A DNA stretch of 64,000 nt from Cloeon dipterum (lineage: Eukaryota > Arthropoda > Insecta > Ephemeroptera > Baetidae). Positions 19,866 to 34,800 of the stretch are shown piece by piece. The notes beneath the pieces are model-generated. The model was not told where the DNA came from. It saw only the letters and a program-made list of their open reading frames with translations, and ran no database searches. The stretch spans positions 33,530,844 through 33,594,843 of the forward strand of contig NC_088787.1 of assembly GCF_949628265.1 (NCBI RefSeq), given 5' to 3'. Position 1 is the stretch's first letter, and each line of letters starts with the position of its first letter. The position numbers were made by a program, and so were the translations under genes.

Positions 19866-22800
19866 CTAGTATATGGACTGCACGACCAAGTCTCTTTCAG
19901 GCAGCTGGCGTACCTTCATCGAGCCGTCGGCGCCGCACGAGAAGAGCCGCGAGCTTGAGTCGATGTGCAGCTGCGTCACACCCTGACCGATGTTCTTGAA
20001 GAAACTCGAACGCGCGTGCTCGCCGGGGAACATGAAATATGGCTGCAGCGTCGACATACTCCACACCTGAACACAAATAATTATGTTGAATCGAACCTTA
20101 AATTTCAATTTAACCCCCAAGGGAATAAATGGAATAAAGACTTCACAAATATTTAGCAAATTCAATAGAAAGGTTAAGCAGGAAATAAATTTCTTCATGG
20201 AAAGATTTAATTTTGCTTCTAACAATTGACTAAATTAAATTAAAAAATATTTGATTGAAATTGTTTAAAAACAGACAAATCTAAGCAACTAAATAAAATT
20301 TAATCTATTAAATTGTCGTTTTTTCATCTTGGAAATTTGAATGCTACAATTTTAAATTGTTGTAAACTCATTTACTCATTTGCAAGTTTAAGAAATTACG
20401 ATGGAAAATTTTAAAAGTAAAATTTGAAGCCTTAAAAAATCAGACGCACGAAAAAATCAAGTCTTAAATTCCAAACATTCTTAATTTTTGTTACTAGTAA
20501 AAAATTACTAGAGTTTGAAGAGCATACCTTGATATCTCCATCAGCGGAGCCAGTGACAAAGAACTCCTCATTAGGGTCAAGCGCCAGACACTTAACTGCG
20601 GACTCGTGACCCTGGAAGCGCTGCCGCAACTGGCGCTGCCTGACGTCGAAAATGCAGATGTCACCCTTTTTGCCCGCCGAGATGATGGCTTGGTGTTGCG
20701 GCGCGTAAATTATACTTGAGGCGCCTTGCTCGTGGCAAGCGAAAGCTGGAATAAATATTTTTTAATTAAAAGAGACACCAAGGGAGAAGTATAGCGAGTC
20801 TCACAGGTGACGAGGGCCTTCTTCTGCGGCAGCAGCGAATCCCAAAGCGACACGTTTTTGCTCTCGGAACTGTGTCCAGCCGTGGCGAGCAGGCTACACG
20901 AGCCCAGGAACACAAAGTCGCTGGCCATTTTACTGTGGCACTGGTAGTTCTGAAATTTCAATATAAAACAAGTAATTTAAGATACAAAAAAGTTTGCGGC
21001 AGAAACTAGATATTACTTAATTAATGCAAGCCTCGTGCTTCCTTAAACAATTTAAATAGGAATTATGCTCCGTTAAAATTGTATTAAGAAAATACTGAAA
21101 ATGAGAAATTAACTAGTAAATATAGAAAGTTTGAATTTAATAACAGAGTGTATGTAAAATAAATCAACTTTTGTGAAAATCTGCTTATATTAAGTTTAGA
21201 ATAGTAAAGTCTTGATGTTGATATTTACAATAATATTTAAATTCTTAATTTTATTTTTTCCTCAGTTTAACCGGAGTTAAATAAAAAATACTCAACAAAA
21301 TCTCAATAAATAAGCATTTCATACTCCGTCAAACTGATGTCCATAAAACGTTATTAAAAAATTTAATAGAAACAAGACTGAAGTTTAGAACTCACGAAGA
21401 AGGGCCTGGAGACGCTGGAGGCCATTCCGACCTGCCAGAGGCTGACGTGGCCGTCTCCGTCGGCAACGCCAAATTTGTTTCCGTGCTGGCTGAAGCGCAC
21501 CCTGGACACCTTGGCAAAGGTGCCCGGAGGCCGGGGGGTCGCCACTGGCTGGGTGTGACCCCACTCCCACAGCTGCACGGATCCGTCCTGCGAGCCGCTC
21601 AGGTCTGAGGAGCCGAAACGTGTTTAAACCCGGATATTGAGATGGCGAAAAATTCAAACTTACAAACTGGCATGAGAGGGTGGGCGCTCATTCGGCGAAT
21701 ACCGTCCATTTTATGTTTGTGGACCTGAAAGAGATAGGAGATGGCTCAATTTATGTCCAAATTAAAATTTGGCATCAATAATTCGAAATCAATTTCATAA
21801 GTCCGATTGAAACCAAAAGCGACACAGCACTGAACAGTTGAACAACGTAAAGAGAAGGAAGTTGGAACGAAATAGGAGTGAAAACTCAAGTCGACGCAAG
21901 TTCGATTTTTTTTTGGTTTGGTAGTTGATGATGGTGCTCACCGGCTTCAGCATGTGTCTGCTACGCTCAATCACAAACTGACAGAAGCGCGGGTTGTGTG
22001 ACCCAGGGAAGTTGAGCCCTTTAATCTGAGAGCCGCGGAGGAACAGACAGAAAAGCACAAAAGCATCTTGGTTAATCAGACACCCTAATTAGACAGACGT
22101 TTTCACGGTGGTGCAAAATCGCATGCATCGTGAAAATCCGACCCGAATTTTGCATCACCATCCAGGGTTAGTATCGAGAGTCGAAAAGCCATGCAAACTC
22201 CGTCCCGAGCAGGGACCAGACTCACCACTGAGGCGCCCCGTCCGGTCTGTCCGGCCATGCCACCCTGCGCAGCCGGGGAGGAGCCGTACGTGTTTGGATG
22301 CGAACCCGCGTTGTTCGGCGACGCCTGCGCCAACAGGGGCCGGTCGCTTGCCGTCTGGATGACCAAGAAACTGGTCGCTGGAACTAACTCCGGCTCCCTA
22401 AAAATCGCAAATTCAAAATTTAAGAGATTGACAAATAATTGAACCGTCGATCGGAGCGAATCAAGACTTACTTTGACAAATTGATGATGTCAAAATCACA
22501 TTCATCTTCAAACCACGCTGGCGACTCGAGCAGCAACGAAATGTCCATTTCTTGAACCTCTTTCGGAGTTGCCAGAGCCAACAAGCCGTTAGACACCTGA
22601 GAATAAAATTAAAACCATCATGATTTAAACCATGAAAATCTGGAATTTAAGAGGCGAAAAAGAAATCCTTGGAATACCTTTCTCTTAAGTTACAATTTTT
22701 GTGATTTTTTTTAATTTCTTTTTTTAAGGGCTGTTACCGCAAACGCTTTCACCCTAAATTTAACTTATTTTAAATATCCTAACACCGTCTTCTTTCTCCC

Positions 22801-25800
22801 AAAACCATGCGTGATTAATCAAAATTTTATCAATAATTCATGGATGCATTAATGTATTTCTGAATAAACGTAATGTTAATTGGCAGAAAAATTGCGACAA
22901 TTAGCTTCAAAATCACTGCCTATAATTAACGAACTGGTAGAAAGTTCTCACCTCGTTGAGGCAGAAGGCAGAGATCGAGTCCTGGTCCTTGTGGATGATG
23001 CGGACTGGCTCTGGCAAGGCAGGGTGGTGGATGGGATCGGGTGCGCCGTCATCGGGCCGCATCAACGGGTCTCCGGACAGGATTTGCGTCATCATGCGCT
23101 TCTTGCCAAACACGGCACGGATGAAGATGTCCTGCACCTCTTCCTGGCGTACCAGGTAGCTCCAGAGACGCCTGGCGGGCGAGGCGGCGGGGTGTTTGGG
23201 ACTGCGGCGAGAGAGAAAATTTAAAGACTTTTCCTGACTCGTTCACAGTCAATGTCTCACTGGAATGGTGTGTTGAATTTCTCGAGCAGAGATCTATATT
23301 TGTGGATGGCAGGGCCTGAGGTAGTGTTTGAGTCGACGAAGCAGCCTGGGATGAAGTCGATTGGCGCAGCACCTTTGCTGTCCAGGTCGTCCTTCAGCAC
23401 CTCCACCCAGTGGTAAACCACGCGCAGCACAGCATGGATCAGCGGACTGCTCACTGGTAGTTCTGAAAATCGTTGGTCACGCCACAATTTCTTTTTTGCT
23501 ACGGTAATTATCACATTAGATTTCAAGAGAAAAATCAAGATTTAATATTTGAGATGGAAATTCGTGAAACAATAAAAAATTGATTTTTTTTTAATTTACA
23601 GCGGTATTATTTGACGATGTTTGGGCACATGCACAACTCATTTTATTAATGTAGATTGTGCTTGTTTGAGGAACTTTAATAATCCTTTTAATTTTAAATT
23701 GAAAATAAAACAAAAATCATATTTTGAGGAAATTAGTTTTTAAGACAAAAATTAACAAATTTTAGTAGATAAGATTAAATTTAAAAATTGCTGGTGATGG
23801 CTTTGAGATGATTCTCTATGAGAAAAGCAATATGTGGATTGACTCACCTTGGAGTTCAATGCCCGCTACGTTGAGGAAGTCCTTGAGTTGGTGTTGCACA
23901 AGCGTGGTGATGGCGAGCCTCAGCACGCACCACGCGAAGCTGTTGGGGTTTGAGTGCTCTGTGTTGTCCTTGTCCTCGCGTTCGTTCCCGGTCGTGGAAC
24001 CCTCAAAGACGTCTTCCTCCTCCTCTTCCACCTCGCTTTCGGCAGAGTCTGCCGAGTCGTAGTCCACGTATTCAGTGTCCACTGGCGGCTGAGGCTTGAT
24101 CAGGAAGTAGGACACCATCGACATCTCAGGCGGCACGAACTGCTCGCGGTAGGTCGGCCGGTCCTCTTTCATCGGCTGCGTACCTGACTGGCTGCCAAAC
24201 TGGCCCAGCAGCTTCATGTTCAGACGCACCCGCTGCTTTGTTAGGCTGGTCACCGCGTTCCACATGGCGCCAGCAGTGTCCGTGCTTGGTGGCACCTCCT
24301 TATCAACACTTCCTTGGGAAGTCTGAGCGAGTGGGCAGGTAACAAATGCGTTAATTATAACTAACATTTGCAAAGAGTAATTTTCAAGATAATAATTTTA
24401 GATTATGGAGCAAGGTGTATTCCACCAGTTAATTATTTGATCTATATTAAGGGGTCTTAAAAAATACAATAACTGATGCGCCATGAAGATAAAATTTAAA
24501 ATGATTTTGCAAATGGGAAATCACACCGGCGATCAAATAGGCATGGAAAGGCTAATAAATTAATAAAATTGTAAAGGTAAAATTACTATCACACGCTCTT
24601 GTACTGCGTATTCATTTTTAATAAAATCTAGCCCAAATGTTTTTTCCTTTTCTCATAGTTTGAAGATGGAATTGTTTCTAAGTTCCAATAGTTATTAATC
24701 AATATCAATACAGTTTAAATCCTTTTCTGTCGTAATCAGGCAAGCAGGTACGGTTCAGATTCAGAGTATTAAAACAGGATTTTACAACACTTTAAATACT
24801 CATTTTGCCAATGTGTTTGTCAGTATTTTTTAATTGGCTGAAAGTCAGGAAATAGTTTACCTGTGGTCCAGGAAGGGTGCTAGCCACCCTGAGCAACTTC
24901 TTTACGCCCCCACCATAAAGGCTGGCCCAGGTGGCGTTGCTGAACTTCTGACCAACCAGTCTGAAGAGGATGTTGCAGTCACAAGTGGACATGGCGTACA
25001 CAACAAGACTCATGTACGTGGCGATGAAGGCCTCGCAGAGAAGGACGTTGAGTTTGGGTGTGTCTTCGTCCTTTTCACGAGCAAGCAACGCTCGCAGGTT
25101 GGTAACACCTGAAATATGAGACAGAGATGAAGAGCCGGTAAATGGGCAAAGCTCAATCTTAGATACACACCTGGCCACTTGCTAGGAAGGGTCGTCACCT
25201 GCAGAGGCTCGTCGCTGCTGTACCTCCTCCTTCGGCCAGAGCTCGCAATCAGATGACTGCTTGGGGAAACAACATTCAGTCTAGCCAGCGTTTCCATACC
25301 GGCGCTTTGGTAACTGCGAGATCATGCGTGATTTTAATAACTTCAAACTTATAAAAAAAATCTGGGAGACTAGGAAAACATTTGTGGTTTTTAATAAACT
25401 TTTCAATCAAAATCACTTCATTTTAAAAAAAATGTTTTCTACCAGAAAGGAAAAAATATCAACAAATTTGTCTTTGTCCGTAAAATAGAAAAAATTTGTA
25501 TTTTATGACATTTTTCCTTGCAATACAAGAATAATAACATGAAAATTGACAAAAATCTCCCGCTTTCTTTTTATAGGATTTGTACAGCTGCTTTAAATTT
25601 ATACACGCATTGAAAATTTATTTTTTGATCAACAGAAATGAGTACTCACCCATCTTGGTGAACGTGTTTGACGCTGAACGTGTCCGAGTCGCAGAGAGAC
25701 TGGTAGATGCAGGCGGAGAGTGCGACGGACAGGTCCCTGAGGACAAAGACCTCTGAGAAGTGGATCCTGGTGGGCATAGGCGGGTAGCGCAACTCGATGA

Positions 25801-28800
25801 TGGTTTGCAGCATGTCGTGCGTCTTGGCCTGCAGGTGGCGCACCGGGTCGGCCACCACGGTCTTGTTGCAGGCCACACTCGCAGATAGCAGCGGCAGGGT
25901 GGTTGGGAAGGGCAGGGGCGACAATAGCTGCTGCTGTGTCTTCTCCTGCTGCAGCTCTTGAAGTAAAAGCACCAGCTCCATCCGCACAGAGGCCAAGCCA
26001 CCACCGCTGGCGCCATGTAAACTGCAGTAGCTCAGTAGTGTGCGAAGCAGAGTCTCGTTTGCTGAAATCAGCAATGAGTTACAATGGAAAATAGTATTAA
26101 ATTAGATGTTTAAAAGAGTAAAAGTCACGGATGCAATTTCATACTTAAAATTTAAAATTCAATTCACTGCTTTGAGAATATTGTTGTTCTTTCACAGCTA
26201 TGATTATATGAAAAAGATTGTGTTAGTATAATAGCATACCTTTTAGCCACTTCTTGCGCTTGGCAGCTCTCTGCACCTTGGCCTCAAAGTCCATCTTTTC
26301 GGCCATCAAAATCTCATGCAGAGTCGGCTTCTCTCCTGCTTTGAACGAGGTGGTAGTCACTGTAACATCCTTGGACTCGTCTAAAAGCAGTTCGTCCGCG
26401 GTAGCCGCGTCGTCCTCGCCGGCGCTGTAGTTGCAGAGCTGCCTGAGCGCCTCCACCTCGCGCTCAAGCCACAGGTAGAGCTGGTACCTGAGCTGGCCTC
26501 CGTCGACCTCAAATCCAGTGGCCAGAGTGGACAGCTCCTCCATCAGAATTTTTAGACAGGCTACAAACTTGAGCTGCTGGGCCATGATGTCCAGAGGTAC
26601 TGTCTGCTCCCGCTCATCGTGCTCATCTTCAAGGGTGTCAGCAGCTGACAACTTTTGCTCTACCTTCTTTTTCTTTTCCTCATCGCTGTCTTCCAGGTCT
26701 TCGTCATCGTCGTCCTTGCCGAAGCCCAGGTCAAGCGGCTCATCCTCGAATTTGGACGCTGGCTGTGACCAGTCGAATGTGATTTCTTCTTCCTTAGGTT
26801 TGCTTACAGGCTGGGACCAGTCAAACACATCGTCTGAAGCAATATAGAAATACCAATTATGTATAATACAGGTTGGTCAATTTACTAAATTTAATAGATA
26901 AATTTATGTTGTAAACTGATAAAGTGAACAACTGTCTTAATATTTAAATATTATAAAAATCTAAAAAACACGATTTTCTAACAAATTACCTTTCTTATCG
27001 AAAGAATTGGCTCCTCCCCAGCCCGTCTGTTCGCATAAAGTTCCAGTATCGATTTGTGAATCCTGCTTTCGGATCTTGGTTGGACTGCTCAGCATATCTG
27101 TTGATAAAAATTAATCAGTAATTCAAAACACAGATTTTTAAAGCATATCTGTTGATAAAAATTAATCAGTAATTCAAAACACAGATTTTTAAATTAATCT
27201 TACTTGGCGAATCATCTCCATTGGAGTCTAACACCTTGTTGGGCAATTTTGAGAGCACTTCCAGCGCCAAAGCTGGACATCCTGCCTTGAAGTGAGCGTG
27301 GGCAGTGGTGAAGTACAACTGGCGCTCCAGTGGCGTGATTGAGTCTTCTAATAGCAACTGCTTGTCCTGTTTGGATGACTTTGAGTCCGAGCCGCCGTAA
27401 CTGAAGCCAGAAATGACAACCTGGGAAGGAATAGAAATGAAATTTTGAGGGAAAAGGTCTCAAACTTAGACATAAACTTAATTAATTGAATTTGCCAAGT
27501 TCAAAATGGTTTTAAACGGTTAAAATATAACTTATGACACCATGACAAATTTTAACATTCATAATCTCACCGAGTGTCCTTTGTTTTTGTCCTGGGCAGA
27601 GGAAGCAATGTATTGTCTGATGAGCATCGGGTGCGTCCGCAAGTAGACGTAAAAGTTGAAGACGTTAGGGTTGGCCTGGGCGGCGTCTGGCTTGTCCTCG
27701 TCAATGTACTGCGGGTGCATGGAACCGATGTTAGTGTGCAGCAGCGTGTTTAGGCTGCCTGTATAATCCTTCAGGATCCACAGCGCCATGGAGCGGAGGA
27801 AGGGGTCTGGGTGGGCCTTTGACGGGCTGTAGTCCTCGCCATCTACACTCAAACCAAGGATTTCCTCATAGAGCAGCTTTCGCAGGCTTGGTGGCGTCTG
27901 GTCCAACTCGCCTTCATACAGCCTGGCGATCACCATGGCCAGCTGGAAGTCGTCCAGCTTGCTGATGCACACCTGGATGTAAAAGATGAAATAGTTAAAG
28001 ACAGTGCAGGCTTTTACATCTCTGACGCAAGAATATAAGGTGTATAAAATTTTAAATTATGATAAAGTGTTGTGTTCATTGTGTGAATATCACTTAATTT
28101 AAAAAAAGCTAATTTGAAATTAAATTATGCAAATAAATAGTAAACTTACGTCTATAGCGTCCTTGATGGCGCCAGCCAGCAAGAAGAAGGCGGCGGCATG
28201 CTCAAAGCGCTGTTTGCCAAGCAGGGAGAAGGCGTTCTTCAGAGCTGCCTTCCTCCAGCGGTCATCGGTAAAGTCGTTGGAGAAAAAATCAGCCAACTTA
28301 ACATCTCTCTTAGATTTGAACAGGGCCCAGACCAAGCTCTTCTTCTTCATGGCCAGGTAAAAGAGGGCGGCGTCCAGCGGGTCCTCTTTGTTTTGGAATG
28401 CAGCTTTAGCAACCTGAAATTAGAAAATTAAAAATGAATTAAGTTGCAATGAAAGATTTTCTCATCTAATATTTTTCTTGGAAAAGCTAAATAGATCCTC
28501 AATTGATTTAATGACGGAAAAAATTGATTATAACAGCAGCTCTGAAATTTTTAAAAACTTCACCTTTTCAATGCAGGTTTTGAGGGTGGTGTAATTTCGA
28601 ATCCACCATCCGGCACCCAATTCCTTTAAGGTGCTCCACCTGAGGGTGCTTTTTGAGTATGATGGAATAAGGGTGAGCAGCTCCTCCTCGCTCTCAGAGT
28701 GGAAAGCCCACACAATGTTGTTAGTGCCAACGCCCTGTTTCTGGAATTGAGCCCTCTGGGTCAGCGGTAAGCACTTGAGCAGGTATGAGAAGTGCTTCAT

Positions 28801-31800
28801 CGCCATCAGGAACCTTAGTCCGCAATCGTCCAACGAATCTAAAGACATAATATCAAAGCATAAATCATTGCAGACACCAAAATTTAATGCTTTAATGGAA
28901 TTGTCTGAGAAAATGACTTTCTTGCATTGAAAACCCCAGCTAAATATTGTTTCCTTTTTATCTAACCTGTGGAAGGTTCTTCTCCAGGTACTCCTGTCAA
29001 ATTTTCTTTGGCAATGGCGGTTTTGGCAGCATCAATTGCGAATCTCTCTGCAAAATCGGTGTTGCACGTGGATACAGTGTCCGCAAGTGCAAGCAAGTGC
29101 ATCTGGTCGAGGCTTGAGAGGCCAGGCAAATGCGTGTGTGTGAGCAGGCGCGAAAGGAGGCGGCCCTGTCGCGGTCCAAAGTGCGACAGACCTTGCCGGT
29201 CGCCGCTAACTGACTGCCGACGTTCCGGCCTGTTTTGAGTGTTGGGTTCATCCTCTAGAATGTCCTCCAAGGTTTCATCAGCCATGCTCAAATTGGCGTC
29301 AAACAAATCATTGTAATCCTGGAAAGGCATAAGAGTTAAGATTTGCGAAACATAACTTTGCATAGTAAATTGGACAAAACTAGCCTATCAAAATTAAGCT
29401 GGAAAAGTACATTGTAAAGCAATTATATTGCATTTTATTCACTTTAAAATTAGAGTTTTCAATAATCTCTGGTTAAATACAGAAAAAAATGAACAAAAAT
29501 GACTGATGTAAATCACCTGGTTGTCCTCAGTGGTGTGTTTGCTGGTGCTAGCCGACTCTTTATCAGCGGCAAGCAGCGTCCACAGAGGCAGCGGCGGGAT
29601 GGAGGTGATCTCTGCGTAGTCCAGCATCAGCTCCTCAGGGATGGCGGTGGTAGAGCCCCTCTGCTCAAGGGGGCTGGTAGTGCCACCGGCGCCGTAGCTA
29701 ACTGAAAGAGCGCGCGAACGCGACCAGCCCTTTTGTTTGCAGATGCTCTCCTCGTCGGTGCTGCTTGCGTGCATCACCGAGCCCTGACGATTGGAGCATG
29801 TGTTCGAGATGCAACGCACCAGATGCGCCAGAATGGCCTTCACCCACCGGATTTTGCCTGAGTTGAGCAGCTCCATCAGCTGTTTTGGGTGATACTGCGG
29901 CAGCACTGGACATGCGATGCGGCTCGCTTCAAAAAGCCCATAGTCGGGCATGTAGTCCATGTTTATCGGCTCGGATTGGCCTGAGGAAAGCAGTTTTTTA
30001 AGTGTAATTAGCGGTCCAAAAACTAAAAAATAAAACCAAATTTAAAAAGCCAGCTCTGCAAAATGAAAAAATAAATACGGAAAGAACATTAATACAACCT
30101 GTTTTTCATAGCCTTGCCACCAAAAGCAAAGAGAAGCAAAAAAAAAATGGAAAAGATACTCACCTCTTTTCTTTTTATCAGACACTGTTCCCAAAATTGA
30201 GCTGACTCTGGTTAGATGGGTCATAGACCGAACATTTGCCAGCTGCCTCTGCGAGCTTTCTTGGGCCAAGCTGAGAAGCTGCTCGTCCTTAAGCTTTCTA
30301 GAATCGTGGATTTCTTCAGACTCTTGGTGCTGCAGTGTGTGGTCGTTGGTGATTGAGACTGGAAGAAAGCAACAATTGCATCCAATACGCAGACGATTAA
30401 ATGATTAAAATTACAAGAAGGCTTCCACTGGGAGTAGACGTGCATCTCGCTGTCCATGCCAATAACCAGAATTCCATCGCGGACCCAAGAAATCTGCATT
30501 GGCAGAGCGGGCAGGTTGTCAGCAGTGTGCAGCTCGATTTTCCTCAGCTTCATCCAGCGGATCTCGTCAACAAAGTGCGGCGCAGCCAGCGATGAGGCTT
30601 TACGCAGGATGGGCCTGTTCGTCGACTGCGACTCTTTCATCGCCTTCATGTTGGCCTGCGCCAAATCGCTCGAGACCGGCGTGAACAGCATCACTGTGCT
30701 GCCAACGGCCACAGTCAAGATGTGCGAGCCGTCCTCGTTTGACACCCAGTCAAGCTGGACCAAATGCTTCTGGGTAAGCGGGCAGACGTTGCCCTTCTCT
30801 GAGATGGACTTGCGCAGTGTCTGCAAGGTGCTGAAGCTCTGCACAGTCGGCAGTGATGATTCCGTGCTGGAATTTAATAAAAACGTCCATACATTTCATG
30901 ATACAGTGCAGTACTTTTTTAAATTTGAAAATTTTGAATCAAAATATAAAAATCGTGGTAGTATCATTTTTAACACACATTAATGACATTATTTTTTCAG
31001 CAATATCTTCAGGGTAACATAGCAAATCATGTTAAACTAATTTGCAATTGAAGCAAAACTTACAATAACTTTCCAACCTTAATCAAGATTAAAAAAATTT
31101 ACTACTGTTTAAGACCTAATGTTTTCACATTTTAAGGATGTTTATCGTGACGCATTTAATAAAGCTTATTAAGGACGCAATTAAGAAACTAACCTTAGCT
31201 TTCCTGAAGGATCTTCAAAGGTGGTTTTAAGAGGAGACTTCCTCTTGAAAAAAGCAGTGTGCAAGCCCGAGTCCAAGTCTGGTTCAGAGAGGTATGGCAC
31301 GTTGATATTCTTCAAGTGAATGGTGTCTTCAAGCACCCACTCAGAGCCTCCTGTGCTCTCACATTCGTAGATGGCGATACACATGTTGACGAATCTAGCG
31401 TGCGGATCCTTTCGAGAGGGCCTGGCGAATGATTTTCCGTACTTGTAAGCGCACGCGATGCGACCACTGTAGGCTACACTGATATTCAGCGGCTTGCCTA
31501 GGGAAAAGAAGATATTAATAAATGTAATAAAAGAAATAGAAGCGAATTACCTGCAATCTCAACCATGGACTCTTTATCCTTGCGTCGCATTTCCCACTCG
31601 CACCATTCATAATCCCGGCTCTCATCCTTTTTGTTCGTCACCTTGCAGTTCCAGAAGCGAATTGTGCTATCTGAGCAAGCGGTCACGATTGTGTACGGTG
31701 CAAAACAGGCCGGATAAATCGAGGCAGAACTGAGGTGGCCGGCAGCTGGCGCTGCGTGGATCACCTCAACGTCGTCAGGCAAGGGCAAAATTTGTGTGCA

Positions 31801-34800
31801 AACCTTTAAGCACAGAACAAATGTTAAATCACTTTATTCCAAATCTCATGTATACACATTTGTTGCGGTAAAAATAAATAAATACATTTTTTGAAGATAA
31901 TTGAGGAAAATTCAAAATTGAAATGACACTAATTGCTGAATCAAGAGTATAGATCTTAGAAAATAAAAACATTTCCCATTTTCTAACCCATAGAAAAATT
32001 TAATATTTTAATTTTAAAATAATTTTTGATGCAGGTGCAGTCAAAGATGTTTGAACTTCTTAACTGACTTATTAATTTTCCACTTGATTTATAAAATCAC
32101 AACTTTTCCAACTTGGCGTAGAAAACTAAGGAAAATTAGACGCCTGATGAGCAAAGTAGAATAACATACTTTGGTCGTGGAAATGATGACATGTGAGGTC
32201 TGCGGCTGCTGCTGTTGTTCCGGCAGCTGCTGATGCTCACCGTGGCGACTGGGCTCGTGGTTGGCGTGGCTGGCGCCAACGTGGTGGTCCAAGTCCTCCT
32301 CGCCATCATCTTGCGTCAACTGACTATCTGGCACGTACATCACACTGCCGCAGAATTCAGGGTTGTCCGGCTGGGAGGCGATCACAAGCCGCCACATGTG
32401 CACAAGAGTGTGCTTGCCACTCTTCTCCATCACCACGATGTAGAACGGCTCCTCAAAGACGGCTGCTTGCTGCAAATCTACCATTGCTCCCAGCTGGGTC
32501 TCCATCAGTCCCAAGTCAGGGCCCAACAGGCCGTCTGCAGGGCCTGTGTCGCTCTTCTGTCCGATGATCAACTGTTCTTGGAACACGTGCAAGAACTGCG
32601 TGTTCTGCCAGTCCTGTAATAAAATATATTAGCTTAAGTAAAAAGAACAAAGGATCTCAAATTTGACAGCATACATGGGTGGCATCAGCTATGGCGTCAA
32701 GCTGAATCACACATCCAGGCCTAGCTGTGGATTGCTGCGAAACAATTTTGATCTTGTTATGCAGAGAAGCGTGCTTGCCTCCGTCGTCCATTGAACTCTC
32801 CTCTGAGATGCTGATCATTGAATCCTGCGGCAACAAAACACGATTTATGGGATTGCAAGTATTGTAAATAAACGGCACGGGACTCACCATCATTCTACTC
32901 CTTCGCTCAGAGGTGCTGATCTCGGCCAGAAGCGTTCTCGCGTCGATCACCGCTTGGTAGACGCGAAGACTTTGACCATCGGACGCGACAAAGCACGCGC
33001 TCGGAGAGTTGGACAAGTTGCCGAGAGTGGTGCTGACAATGAGGTTAATTTAAATATATTTTCTTTTGATGGTTTGAATTTCGACTTACCTGGGTAGCAG
33101 CGTTGGGATCCAAGCGACATTGGAAAAGGCGGAGATCTCGGGCGAGTTAATTCGCGCAAGTTCTGAAACACCACCTGATTTGGACAAAGGCCCCACGGCA
33201 TCTACTCTCCATAAAATCAGCTCGCTGCAGAAACCCTGCAATTTTTCGTTTAATTATTTAAATAATTCCGGACTTTTTAAGTAATATTAAAAGTTGAGAG
33301 CCTATACTATTATTCACAAAAATAATCTGAAAATCAACTTCGTAAAAACGTGTTAACACTTACGCTGAGAATAGTCATGTCGTTGATGCAGTTGTCCTGT
33401 GGAGACTCGTAGCCATCGCTATTGGGCGTAGTAATCTCTGGTATGTTGTGGTGCGAGGTGGTGAGCAAGAGGGGCAGCACCGGGTGGCAGGTAATGTCGT
33501 TAACCCGGAACCTGTGGCCAGACGCCCTGGACGCGTGGCTAATGCTGAGCACCTGGCTGAATTTGGACTTCTCCGAGAAGGTTAGCTGCCAGAGATTGAG
33601 CGTGCCGTTCTTGTGCTTAGACACCATCGAGATCACCGGTGATGGGTTAGAGTTGAGGAAGTCAGAGAAGCTCGTGTCTGAGTCCTGTTCTTGGTTGCCC
33701 TGCACTTCTTGCTTGTTCTCAGCACCTGACTTGTCTTCGTCATCCTCATCCTGATCATCATTGCCCTCTGGATGCTCTTCTACCGCCGTCAGCCCCTCTG
33801 AGGACACGATTCCAGCTGCTGAGGTAGGAATAGTCCGCGGCAGGGGCGGCTTCATCAGGTTTCGCAGAGCCAGCGATTGGCACGTGTTGAACAGGCTGAT
33901 GTTGGTTGACATGGTCATCGCGTCACCCAGCGGGAACGCGTTCGGGATGCGAGTTGAGAAGGAAACTTGCGCCTGGCGGAAGGAGCCAGCGTGGTACTCG
34001 TCAAGCCACTCGACCACCCTGATCGAAGTTATGGTATATTAAGTTTTCTGATGTACTTAATTGAATTGAGGATTTCAGTTTCGATTAATATTTAACAACA
34101 AATATTCAAGACTTTTTAAATGGGTCTTTTTTAGGTTAATGCATATTTTCTTGTAATTTAATTTATTTCAACAAGTTAAGTCCTGATATGCTGCTGATTT
34201 GCGTGATATTCATTACTTAAAAAGCTCGGGATAATTTTTAGAACTTTTGGTTTAAGAATAACATAAATTTTCCTTTGAATTTTTATAAGACATGACCCTT
34301 AATCACAAAATAATTCCATCATCTTTAGTATAATTTGCGATGCAAATTTTAATCTGTAAGGAGGATACATAAATTTAAATATTTTAAAATCTCACCAGAT
34401 GAGGAAACTGCCGTCAATGGGATGAATCGAGAAAAGGAGATCAGGTCCATGATGCCAGTCTTTAAGCAAGCTTTCGATTCTCATGTCTAATGGATCACCG
34501 GCTGGTAGTGCGCCAGGCACAGCCGATTCGGTTGCCAGAGAATTTAAAGAGGTGGCGTTACTGCAAATGATTAATTTGAAATATATATTTTTCGAGTAAA
34601 CTTTGAATCATACCTCATTGTGTGGCTGGCGATTCCTCCTGAATGGACGCTCGCGTGAGGATGTCCTTGGCTAATTTCATCACTGTTGCTTTCCTCCTGA
34701 GAGGAGCCTTTCACCAGCTTAATTTTGGGCTTGGCTGCAGAAAAAAGCTAAAGTTTATGGTAGAACTATATTAATTGTCTACTTACCCGAAGACGCGCCG

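Noticed and set aside
20085..20098. tRNA B-box-like GGTTCGATTC in a DMXL intron
   Set aside because: No A box at suitable distance and no cloverleaf pairing.
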